This document shows, one piece after another, positions 34,214 through 45,331 of a stretch of DNA of 64,000 nt. Source of the DNA: Apophysomyces variabilis (Eukaryota; Mucoromycota; Mucoromycetes; Mucorales; Mucoraceae). Where the stretch lies: NCBI GenBank assembly GCA_002749535.1, contig MZZL01000060.1:126114-190113 (forward strand), in the 5' to 3' direction. Numbering within the stretch: the stretch's first letter is position 1; each line of letters begins with the position of its first letter. The notes under the pieces are model-generated. The model saw only the letters and a program-made list of their open reading frames with translations. It did no database searches and had not been told where the DNA came from. Made by a program: the position numbers and the translations under genes.

Positions 34214-36474
34214 CCGTTTCAAAGATCTCTATAGGATATTCACAACTCCCTTTCGGTGTGCTTTGTAGTTGCATCGATTGTTGAACATCCCGTCCCCAAA
34301 TACAATGAATGACACTTTCCTTTCAACAGTGGATTTCTTTTGCCTCCAGTGAGGTAAATGCTTGGTTTTGTTAAGCGTACTGCGTTCGGCAGATGTATTT
34401 GGCTGGGGAAGGCTATCAATTAGCTGTTAATTACTGCAGGTAACGAACTGTCATGCAGATAAATACTAACATTTGGTGTAACGGATTGCCAACTTCTGAA
34501 TCGTTATTGACCTGCTTTTTCCGGGCTTTTCTGTTTGATCTCGTCCGTTTCCGTCTGCTACAGTCGTACTTTTTACCACCAAATACTAGTATATTGACCA
34601 TTTCCTCTCTTGCTCTTTGTACGCCTTGATATCCTCGAAATCGAGCTTCAGCTCGATGCGGGCCATAAACTGGAAAAGCGCTTCCATATTACCGAATATA
34701 GATTGTAGATAACCGTCGTAGGCTTCGATATGCGGTGTTTTTCCAGACTCCAAAGAGGTTTCAATGTGTTGTATACCTTGCTGCTTCTTTTCCTTCTCCA
34801 GTTATTCTGTCTATTCGGCGAACCGGTATACACATAGTATTCTTTGGTTGAGCATATCCTTATTTCATGAGGTTCTGATCCGCAGCCATACGAAGCAGTA
34901 AAGACTTGGTTGATGCCCGGATCCATCGCACATGGCGCAAAATTGTCATAGATATGGCTACTGTCAATGTCTTCAACAGAAAGGCTGACGTCCTTGACCA
35001 CTGACTCTGTCTTTCGCGCCCGAGCGAACTGGAAGTCAATCGCGTAGTCATCGGTGAAGATAACATTTTTGAAAGCGATTCATCCACTGTTACCGAAATT
35101 TTGAAGCTGCTCCAGACTGACAAACATTCTTGAGAAATTTAGCTACAAATAATCATAGTAAATACCTGTCAAATCCTAGCTTGTGGAAATTAAAAACTTG
35201 ATAAAACTGGGCAAGCTAGTCCTCATAGTCTTTTCGATAGCTGATGTTCGTTAACTGTTGAACGGTCTTGGAATTAACGCAGATAAATCTCCAATGAGTT
35301 GAAGGAGACGGAGACAGAGAAAACAATCGCGGTAGATCCTTAAAACTATCTTTTGCCTTTTCGGTTTCTTGGTTTTTTGGAGCGTTTTGTTTTTGTTTAG
35401 CTTCTTCATGTTCTTGATTGTATTCGGTGAGTATATATGCCAACACTGGAATATACTTGCCTGGAGAAGCAGATAGTTTTTCTGCGTTTGTTTGCCATTC
35501 GGGCATTAGTGTCGCAAACTCTTCGCAAATGGTTTCTACAGCCTGATAAAAGTCCGACACGGCAAGTTCATCTTCGAAAGGCCAGTGAGGATCACCTCTA
35601 GCAAGGAGTTCATAAATATAGTCTCCTGCAATGGCTTTTGCATTTCTTTGGGATAAGCACTATACATACGTAGTTAGTTGAGAGGTGTGGACTATGTATG
35701 CTTTCATCTTACAGATATTAGCTTTGCAAGTAGTCTCGAGATATAAAACTTTAGACGGCTTTCAAAGTTTGAACGACATTGTTGGAATACGTGGTGGCCA
35801 ACGTGACACAGGCCGCGAAAAGGGCATCACTGTAACCCGACAAATTCCTAACCGGATAAAGAGCATTTGGATGGTTATCCAAGAAAGCTCTCCAGTGATC
35901 ACGTAGGTCTTGAGGAAAATTGGGGTTGTTGTTGCTAATATTGATGCCCATGATAAGCTGGCACGCCGAATACCTGAAGTTTTGAGTATAAATATAAGAA
36001 GGCACCGGCCTCTCACAGTTCGCAATAATGTACGAGTTGACAAGTAGCTGAGCACGGAAGATAACTTTCCTAAGGAAGGCCGATAATCGAACGCTATTCT
36101 CCTGGAAAATCTCTCGAAATTCTGGACGTAGCACAGATGAAACTGGTAATTTTCGAGTAAAAGTTTCGTAATGATTGTCATTTAATTTCTCCGCGATAAC
36201 ACTCTTTTTTGTTTTGGAGGGTTTCCTGCAATTCTTAGAAGAAGACTTCGAATGATCGATACCGCTGCAGCTCGGGCATGGTTTGTTGAATTTATTTGGA
36301 TTCAATGTCTCCTCCGCTTTGAGTTGTCTTCCACGTTTTTTTGCCGCTGAAAACTCTGCCTCCTCTGTAGCATTCAGTTTTGTTTTTAGAAAGAGCAATC
36401 AAACTTTCCTTGATATGCGTTCTGCATCGCACTTTATAAACAAAAACATGATCATATTTAGTGGAATTTTTTAA

Positions 36475-37371
36475 GTCTTTCATTTTCTAATTTTCTGTCA
36501 CTTATTGTTGTAATGACTGGATGAGACCTCACGTATTGAGGAAGCTGATATGGTAGAATAAACAAAAGTTCTGTGATATTTTGTTCGTGAGAGAATTTAC
36601 AAGATATTGAGAACAAGGGTTAGACGGTTGGGGAACCATGGCTTGCTTTAAATATCACGTAAGCCTCCATGACATGTGTTATAGAATTAGCCGAAGGTAG
36701 AAACTAGAGGTAGAACTGAGAGCCAGAATTTAATTAGTCTGCGCTTAGAAGAATAAAGAAGAACTCTCTTTCAGCTGTATCAATTCTGACCCTGGAATTG
36801 CAGTCTTATTATCCTCTACTACGATCCTAATCTAGTAGTCAATAACAGTATGTATCGATGTAATACTCAGTAATTCAAACTATTTACGTTGAAAATTACT
36901 ACTGACTTTGTTGTGTTATTGTAATTGATATATTTGATAAGGTTCAACCTTTTCTTACTGTCTTCCATACATCATACAAACATCTAGCGTTTTGCATACA
37001 CAAACAAAATCGGCTACACTGTTTTTGGTGATAGATTCCAGTATCCTCAACTGTTTTAACCACTGCGTCGTTTAGAATTCTCTTCTAATTAGCAGGATGG
37101 TTATCTACGACTTTGGGATGTAGTTGCACTTACCTCTGAACGAGCACACGCTTTTGATTCAAAATCTCATATTGTGAATTTTCATAGTTTGATTAGATGA
37201 TTCTTCAAAAATTTGACTCTCTGATACTTCAAACAATTTTGGAAAAAACCAATAGTTAACTTGCTTGGCGGGATAATACGTGCTAACTGTGTGACTGAGT
37301 TCAGATCGCATTAAAGCTGAATCAGTGCTGGATAAGATAAAAGGGTCGCTCCTTCAAGCAGAAAAAGAACC
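36475..37371. other. AT-rich flank of the Fanzor-like element and lipase promoter
   Basis: No coding signal. Holds the right inverted-repeat copy at 37227-37242. Confidence 0.5.
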
Positions 37372-40121
37372 ATGGCACTACTGCAGACTCCACATGACCG
37401 CCCACACTGGCCTTTTCATTTGGAAAAGTCGGGTACAGCTGTTCCAGGAAAGCTGAGGGTGCGAAATTTGTTTGTTATCTATGAATTAGCGAAGAACTGA
37501 CATCGTCAGTTTTAGATCCAAATTAACAATTGCTTCCTTAATGTCGCCATAAAAAAGCCATATGTGGTTATCACCATGGGCGGTAAGGCGCGATCAATGC
37601 ACACCGTAGACTTATTCCTCCTGCATTTCAGATCAAAAGTTTCAGACTTCTATTTCAGAGTATCCTCAGGGTCGCTGGAATGAGTCGTTTGAACTGTCCG
37701 TCACATATCATGCACAGCTTTTTGATACGGTACAACTGGATATGTATGATGCTTATTTATTATTACCTGATAAGCACGTGGGTCGCGCCGAGATACGGCT
37801 ACGACAGTTGGAAGGCATGCCAGAGAGTTTCACGAGTTATTACGAGATCTGGGACAAAAAACTTTCAACTGGTGCAAGTTCCCATGTAAGCCGTAAGAAA
37901 ACAATGGCCTCCAACATTGGTGCTCTTCAGGCAAAAATATCCTATCACTACCAGTCGCCCATCGAAGATCATTTTGATACTACTACGCCAACCGACTCAC
38001 AGCTTGCACAAGAATTCAATGAGCACCTCAAAGATCAGCGCAACCGCGAATCGAGCGATATCAAATTCTGTAAATACGAAGAAGCATTGGATACTTTGTC
38101 GAACGGTAGTCAGGATTTTCCAGACGATAGTGATTCTGAGATTGGTACACGTTCCCTATCGATGTCCCGAAAAAGAGCCAATAGCATTCAGATCCAGGAT
38201 CGTCCACCAGATGACTCAGTAAACGGGATTACCAATGCTTCGCTGATGGATACACTGTCATCATGGTTTGCGAGTACGCCTATGGATCCCGCTGCATCCA
38301 GAACTGCCCCTGCAACCGTCAATGCCACTGCACGTTCTATGCCAACGACTTCTGAGACAAAGGATCTAGTGAACACAATTGATGTTTTATCGGAAGAGGA
38401 GGAAAAGCTGAATTCTTTCCCAATCCTGGATGCCATTGGATCATGGACAGTGAATAAGGAAACAAATCAGGTTTTGCGGACAATCGGAAAAATGCTTGTT
38501 GCTTTTGTAAGTGAAAGGATGTTGTTCATGGAAAATGTACTCATTGAAAGCAGGGCCAAGGGTTTGAACTCTCTCACATGCAAATTTTGGCCGGGTTCAC
38601 CGTACTTGAAAAATATTACACAGAATTACCGCGAGACCGTACATGGGATCTAGTAGAAGATCTCTCCGAGATAGAGGAAGCGTCTCATTTCTGGAAGTAC
38701 TCTCTAGCATCCTATGGCTGGAAGGGATTGAACTTCATTGGCAAAGGAAATGGTTATATTTCGGATGCTGTCCGTGCACACTCGGATGTCCTTTCCATTC
38801 TAGAATTTTTATCCCTCCCTAAGGAAGACCTTCTAGCTTACGAATTTCGACCAGCCGAGGCTTTCAGGCCTAGTTATTACGTTGCTCGCGATCGCGAGAC
38901 GAATTCCATCGTTTTATGTATACGAGGCACTATGGTATGAAAATGACGCTGATGACTGCGAGCGTACTTACTCCTAAACATTAATAGAGCGCATTTGATA
39001 CGTTAACAGACCTTGTATGCGAGTATGTACCATGGAAAGGAGGACTTGTCCATAAAGGCATGAAGGTAGAAAAAGCCTCATCTGACGTTGTCGAAATTTA
39101 TTCATTTGCATGTATTATAGTCCTCTGCTATGTGGTTCTTTCGAAATGTTGCCCCTCAGCTAGTGGCCTATACCAATGAGCATTCCACATCCGCTTTGTA
39201 TATTGTCGGGCATAGTCTTGGGGCTGCCACGGCGGCCATCCTGACCATCATGTTGTTAGATTTCATTGACGAATTTCAAAAAGGAAAAAGCGAAAAATTC
39301 ATTTTGAAGGGTTTCGGTTATGCACCTGCCTGTGCGTTAAGCCTTGATCTTTCCGAGCGATACAAGGTACAACCCTAAAGATCTAATCCTAGAGAAAGAA
39401 AATATTCACTTAGCGATAGGAACATTTCCAATCGTTTGTGTTTGCTGACGACTTTGTTAGCAAGCTGAGCTACGGCTCCATGATGGATGTTAAGGAGCTT
39501 ATCATTGCAGGTGCCGAAGCCGCCCAAAACCTCAGTGTTTCCCAGCTGTTCTGGTCTGGTGGTATTGAAGGCGAAGCATGGAGAAAAGCATTTAATCAAA
39601 TTTCGGAATGCCGTAAGCGGTGTCTTGAGTCCTTATCCAATCCAAGGGTATGTCAGCAGTTACCAATGAATGACAAGCTTTTATCTCATGTTCCTTGTAT
39701 TATAGCTATATGTAGCAGGAACGATCTATCAGTTCTGGCTTGTATGTATCTTTTCGATCGATATTTTTTTTTTACCTATGTTCGCTCATTCTGAATTTAT
39801 TGCATGTAGGATCCTATTCCTGGTAACGATACACGGATTGTTATGGAAAGAACGGATGCTCGACGGGTATCGAGCGAGCTCATTATCCGAAGGTCTATTC
39901 TTTTGGACCATCTGCCAACAAACTTCGATCTTGCGTTTCGGCGTGCACGGGAAGCTTTATCCATGCCTGATATATCCCATCCAGGTCTCGAAAAGTCCAG
40001 TAAGGAAGACAAGTCGATGAGAGAACAGATGGTGGATTACATAGAAACGGTTGGACTCAAAGGCACTACGGAAAGGGGAGGTGGTGAAGCCCACATGCTG
40101 AGTCCAGAAGACACTCGCTGA
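37372..40121 (+). CDS. C2-domain class-3 lipase, sn-1-specific diacylglycerol lipase-like
   Basis: Predicted lipid hydrolase. Exons after an uncertain first one: 37516-37582, 37632-38506, 38554-38934, 38988-39065, 39121-39366, 39420-39647, 39706-39741, 39810-40121; they chain in frame. Exon 1 starts MALLQTPHDRPHWPFHL at 37372 and ends between about 37460 and 37480. The N-terminal C2 domain shows KPYVVITMGDQKFQTS, NESFELSV and LDMYDAYLLLPDKHVGRAEI. A long disordered Ser/Asp-rich linker follows. The lipase_3 domain begins near SYYVARDRETNSIVLCIRGTM and contains the nucleophile elbow GHSLGAATAA with catalytic Ser, then GFGYAPACALS and FVFADDFVSKLS. The last exon is a charged tail. Architecture matches animal and fungal DAG-lipase relatives; cellular site (likely membrane-associated through C2) is inferred. 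Confidence 0.88.
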
Positions 40122-43100
40122 ATGCATGCGTTTGTCATACCTTCTTGTTATAAACATTATAGATCGACGTTGACAAACGCATGAAAAACGTGTAATAAAA
40201 GAATTTAACCACAGCAATAGAGAGATGTCCAGCCATCCCAATTTTCCTAAGTGCCTATATTACTTGTGACGGGGCGAAAGTTCACTAGCTTCGCATAACT
40301 TGTAACACAAAAGCTGTGCTACTGGGGGGGGAGAGAAGACAACACCACCTCCTTCTTATCTTATCATTTAGCAGCATTGGCAATGCGTTTAGAATTGGTT
40401 GATTCTTTTCTTTTCAATCCCGCTTAACCATGCAAAGGAAAAAAAAAAACCAAGAGGAAAGCGAGCCAAACAACAGACTATACCAAAGCCAACCTTCACC
40501 CATCCCTTTTAAATGGCGTTCCCCGTTTAGTTCATCTTCCAACTCCTGAAGTTTCCGTTCTTGTGCGTGTGAATGTGAGAGAAAGTGTGTGGGTGTTGCT
40601 ATGGCGAAACTTAGTTTTCAGGCTAACAGGGCAACGGATCTCCTGACAGGAAAACTATTCCCGGTTACTCGTTGCCTAACTAATGTTATAATTCTCTTTT
40701 CTTCCTTGTTTCGAACATAGTTTTGAGAAAACATCACTATTGTTATAACATACACTAACATTAATGCTTTAATAGAAAAGTTTTTATGTGGATGAAAGTG
40801 CGTATAAAAAAAAGACCTGTCAGTAAAAAACGGAATATGTTAGTAATATGCGTGTGCCACACACATGCAAATCTTTTTTGGTTACACCGTCCACAATAAG
40901 CGCACGGAAGCTGCCATTGGTAAATCAATTGCAGGTTAAACGGTTTCTACTTTTCTTTCTGCATGTATCCTTATCTTTTATTTTTTTACCCTTTATTTGC
41001 ACGAGGATTCAAGAAAAACGGAATTTGATGTGTCTAATTTACATGCATATCCCACCTAATCCACTCTATGTATTCAATATCAGAGAGGTAGCATTACAAC
41101 CACATATATACACCTGACTACACGAAGTTTCGATGGAAAAAAGCACAGCCTCCATTTTCTTTTATTTTCCGATAATACAGCTAACACTATAACGGAAATT
41201 AAGTGGGAGAAGGAGAGAGAGAGAGAGGCGCTATACCAGTTAAAGCGTATTCATTGTTCTTGTCTGTCATTCAAGTTTATCTTGGTAAGAAAGGAGTTAT
41301 TCTCTCATGGTTTGTGTAGTTGACTCAGTCCGAGCTTCGGAAAACAGGGATGGAAACATCAACAACCTCTACGTTGAACACGCCTTCCAATGCGCCATTC
41401 AGAATATGAAGATCATCAAGAACTCATCATGTAACTCGTGCATTCCTTGATGCTTGATTCAAGAACATGTGTCGGTCAGTTCCTTCAGTTCCCCTGCTAG
41501 TTTAATCAAGTTTTTACCTTCCACTTCTTTCTAGGCGATAGATCCCTTTATTGGCATGATGAATAGATACTGTACAGTACTGCACGCCATCGCATTTATC
41601 AAAACAACGCTGTATCTGCCAAGCGTACGTTCTATGAAATCTACGATTTTTGACAAGTAGGTGTTCTTACAGATTGCTATACGCTCAGGCTATAATCTTC
41701 CTATTCTGTCTATAGCCACAGACACCCAACTGATCAACAACATCAATTTTGCTAATCTGCGAGGTTTTAACACAAGTTGCTCATACTCCGGACATTCATG
41801 TGTATACTTGTTTTGAACACGGTGAACGTTTGCCTCGCATAACTTTTTACCGCTCCCGTATGCCATGGAGCGGATTTCATAAATTGATAGCCTTACCCAT
41901 ACATGCGTTGAGGGAATGAGTACATGAACGTTATAATATAAATAGAACTCATCGGATGATCTTTGAATGCGAATCATGTAGTTTTTGCGACGTATTGATG
42001 CCAATGGACGTTCACTGGAAAACTAATATGAACATGTAGTTAAAAAAGAGGGAGAACTGTAGTACCAGGATTGAGTCAACTGAAAGGTACCACTTCTTTA
42101 CTAGCGTTACCTCTAAGGTGGTTCATCTGATGTTTCTTTATAAACATTGCACGCTTTACGACACCCTATACAAATTCTGCCTTACCGTTTTCCTTGGTTT
42201 ATCACTAGAGTTGCTTACTTATTATGCCGCTTCCTTTAAATAGGATCGCATTTTGTTTTTGATAGTCAGCTCCACTAAGTTCTCCATAAAATACGTTTTG
42301 CCTCACTCAACATCAGAGAGAGCCAGTTAGGGCTTGAAATGGGTTGGGCCGGTGCACAAGTAGGCTGGGCATATGTGTGGATCCAAGTCCCACTGGACTA
42401 TCTTGTTTGGGCCTAAGTTGTAGCCCAAGACCTGATGGGCTGGGTCAAACTGAGCCAGGTTTGAGCCATCCTGGCCCAGTGGCTGTCCTAATAGCGGCGA
42501 AAGGATACATTATATGTGAGTTCGAGAGATTATGAAATGGTTAAAAGGGAAATGTAGCTGTTTGTTCATCATCCCGGAAAACTAGCTATCGAATTCCAAT
42601 CACAGAATGACAGAATCAATGTTTATGCAGATAGATTAGTTGGATGAAGATAAAGTACTTTGAAAGAAACTTATATCCATCCGTTTTTTTTAAGTTAGCG
42701 GTCTATGATTGGTTCGTGCGTTCTAATTGGCACTTCCACGCTTTTCCTTTAGAACCATGCCATATTTAATCTCGCCGTGGTAGTTAAGACTTGAATTATG
42801 GCGGATGCCAAATGATAATTTTGAAGCTCCACTTTTACGTTTGACTCCTGATAACAATGACAAGCTCTTACCTTAGCGGATCGTCTAAGTTGCAAAAGGC
42901 GAAATTGGCCACAGAATCCTCAACAGCAAAAACCCTGTGAATGTCGGAAGCATACTGCAACTGTTATCAAATGTGACCCATCGCAGAATAATTCTGTTGT
43001 ACAATCATTTAGTACGCAATAACCTGACCTTCTTCTCCATTGTGGCTTACGAACTATAGATATTGTTGGTCGTCAAATAGAAAAACATTTTATATTCTCA

Positions 43101-44737
43101 GGCAGAAGCATGTTATTGTTGGTAAGAAAACGTAAAAGGACTTATTTTTGGTCTTTTCTTCCAAGATATCATGGAGGATCATCATCATCATTAGAGTGTG
43201 TTTTTATTCCAGCAAGAAGAATGAATGAGTCAATTTCTGCAGGGTAATGTATCGGGTGCATGTCATTTATGGTAAGCAAATGATCGAATATAGCAACACC
43301 CCTTACCGTTCTTGTGATTTTTTTTCACGCATGTCACATGGGTTGACAATAATTCCAGCAGAACAAAGCGATATTCAACGTGCAAGTAGCATTGATTTTT
43401 TCTCTTCTGGCGGATGAAGAGGTAAAGTACCAAAGCAACTGCTCATGCCATGGTAACTGTAGCTACATCAACGTGGTTTGGGTTCCTTCACCATGACACA
43501 AAATTTATTAGCGAGATTAGTAAAAGAGAGAGAGAGACAAAGAAAAAAAAATAAAAATGCAGGGTCAGGTTATCATCCTTAAGACATGGATGAGACAGGT
43601 CCGTTTACATAATGTCGCTGCGTAAAAATGGCCCTAATCCTGAGATCATTGCGTTTGTTTCACATTTTCTATTCTCATTTGTGCCTTTATTTGTCACACT
43701 GATATTGTTACATAACAAAGAGAGATCAAAGAAAACGCATTTCATTTATCTGTCAATCATTGTAAGATTTATGACAAAAACGTGCAAATTTCATTCCAGG
43801 ACATAACGGTAGAATGATATTTCCGTGCTTGGAAACTAAATGTGAGCCAATCGTATGACTTTATGTACGTGCGCTTGTGCTTTGACCGACAATGCGTCTG
43901 TAGACTCGACCCTGTCCAGTTGCTTCCAGGATATGCTCACATGATTAAAGCTTCACATAGCAGCAGCATCATGTCAGTGTGCATGTAGCAATGGAGGTCC
44001 GAGAAAATCTGTTTGTTCTGCTAAGGATGGAAAAAGGGGGCGAGGAAATACAACGGGAAAAGAGAGAGGAAGAGAGGTGATATGGACCGTTTAAGGAATC
44101 GCTAAATGAACGATGTGTGGCGGTGAAGTTTATCTTTTAGCTCCCCCTTGTCTTGCCTTTTTCTTTCCATAAAAAGAATATTTAAAATTGATATATATGA
44201 AAGAATTGGAAAGGAGGTACGGCGTCTTGGAGATTTGGCGGCAGGTGATGACCCAATTTTCCCTCCCTCCCTTCTCTCCCCCCCTTTCTTTAACTAGCAC
44301 ACATTTTGTCATCTTCGTAAAGCAAATAAAAGTATGATCTTATATGTAAAGTAAGGTTAACTCCTTTCCAGCTTGCAGTTTCTCTCTCTCTGTCCGTCTT
44401 TGTCTGTCTTTCTTCTCCCCCCGTTCACTGGGCTTTTTTTTTCTTTTCTCCAAAAAAAAAAAAAAGAAACATTTACAAACGCGTACCACAAGGTTTAGAT
44501 GGCCAATCTTTTTTTTTTGTTTTTCTATATTTTTCTCTTTCCTCGCTTTATTGTAAGCGCCCATTCACCCTTTTACCCTTTTTTTTCCTTTCTTTTACTT
44601 TTTCCTCAAAACAATATTTTTAATTTCTATATTTTATTTAGTACGTCAACCAAAAACGAATTGTTTATCTTTATTTTCCTCTTTTCAACAAAGGATTGAC
44701 TGAATTGACGTTTGACAATTTTTTTTGTTTAGGTGTC
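40122..44737. other. 4.6-kb gene-poor region
   Basis: No gene I can support. Contains microsatellite GA near 41214-41227, a GC-rich segment at 42340-42490, and CT/T-rich runs just before the Myb-like gene. The minus-strand frame at 41690-42004 (104 residues) has no recognisable motif. Confidence 0.5.
42340..42490. repeat. GC-rich island with repeated GGGC/GCCC words
   Basis: About 150 bp where TTGGGCC, CTGGGC, TTGGGCC, AGCCCA, TGGGCTGGG and TGGCCCAG recur in both orientations, in a surrounding AT-rich desert. Looks like an imperfect, self-complementary repeat. Origin unknown. Confidence 0.45.
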
Positions 44738-45331
44738 ATGGACATTCAACAGTTGTTATGCCATCCCATACCACCCTACTCATCCACATCTACGAAATCC
44801 GATATAGATGATCCAATCACAACAACAAAGCTGGATAGATTGTTTGAGTCTAAAGGATCTAAACTATACCCATCAGATCTTGACTTTTGGCAGCATACAC
44901 GCTCTTTAAGCACCAGCAGCAGCACCCGTAGCAACAACAACTCTATTTCTGTTGTTCAACCACCCAGTCCACCTCGACGTCAAAGAGTGAAAAGCGATAT
45001 CAGTCGAGTAGCATGGATGGAGGATTCACAAAGACAAGTGCGTCGGCCTCGGTCAGCATCGGCTGCAGGACAAACATCCGTGCAGACCAGAACGCCATGG
45101 ACTCCGCTGGAAGACAATCTGTTGCAGCAAGGTTATGAACAGGGTCTCTCGTGGGCCATGATCTCCTCCACCTATCTACCTCATCGCTCCCGGGGATGTT
45201 GTTGGGGACGTTTTAAAACACTCCAGAACAAAAACTTGATTGATCTAAAACAACAACCACAAGCACGATGGTATAGAAAAACCTGGAAACCAGTCGATAT
45301 GGCAACCCAGTCGTCCTCATCACTGCTGTGA
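44738..45331 (+). CDS. Myb/SANT-like domain protein
   Basis: Single exon, 197 aa. Residues about 1-110 are low complexity (Ser, Thr, Asn and Pro rich, such as STSSSTRSNNNS). A Myb/SANT-like helix-turn-helix spans about residues 122-172: RTPWTPLEDNLLQQGYEQG, SWAMISSTYLPHRSRG and CWGRFKTLQNK, with the spaced Trp residues at positions typical of Myb repeats. One repeat is visible, so DNA binding is plausible but unproven. The ATG at 44738 follows TTTAGGTGTC, so a 5' UTR intron ending at 44732 is likely. A strongly T/C-rich leader precedes it. Confidence 0.78.
   Translation: MDIQQLLCHPIPPYSSTSTKSDIDDPITTTKLDRLFESKGSKLYPSDLDFWQHTRSLSTSSSTRSNNNSISVVQPPSPPRRQRVKSDISRVAWMEDSQRQVRRPRSASAAGQTSVQTRTPWTPLEDNLLQQGYEQGLSWAMISSTYLPHRSRGCCWGRFKTLQNKNLIDLKQQPQARWYRKTWKPVDMATQSSSSLL

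Larger units (their letters stand above)
33519..36398 (-). pseudogene. Fanzor/TnpB-like RuvC nuclease gene, degraded
   Basis: Eukaryotic homologue of the TnpB RNA-guided nuclease, as a relic. Reading from high to low coordinate: a Cys/His knuckle (CPSCSGIDHSKSSSKNC); a helical N-terminal region with RPEFREIFQENSVRLSAFLRK and NPNFPQDLRDHWRAFL; WRFICVNSKTVQQLTN; NVIFTDDYAIDFQF; a RuvC-I-like motif CAMDPGINQVFTASYG; STKEYYVYTGS; FGDGMF; LLVLTID(E/K)YLS; and a C-terminal Cys-pair zinc finger plus RuvC-III-like motif (VCKNCKMLWDRDVLASKNLF), ending SIWSGQGRP. Breaks: in-frame stops at 35216-35218, 35080-35082 and 34229-34231, and frameshifts near 34805 and 34670. Introns occur near 35660-35754 and 33820/34160. 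The start (36398 is not an ATG) and some junctions are unresolved. These blocks match my memory of RuvC proteins widespread in Mucoromycota. Confidence 0.78.
33342..37242. mobile_element. Candidate Fanzor-type element bounded by 16-bp inverted repeats
   Basis: CCAAAATTGTTTGAAG at 33342-33357 recurs as its exact reverse complement at 37227-37242. The two copies bracket the whole broken RuvC-nuclease gene. TTTTTGAAGA-like motifs are found near both copies. No clear target-site duplication is visible. The match is short, so the boundaries are a proposal. Confidence 0.45.

Noticed and set aside
41690..42004. 104-residue minus-strand frame with a hydrophobic C-terminus
   Set aside because: No recognisable family, no upstream or downstream exon that extends it, and AT-rich desert context.
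40122..44737. Search for tRNA, snRNA or CRISPR-like arrays in the desert
   Set aside because: No cloverleaf-compatible B-box (GGTTCGAATCC-like) with matching arms and no regularly spaced repeats were found by eye.
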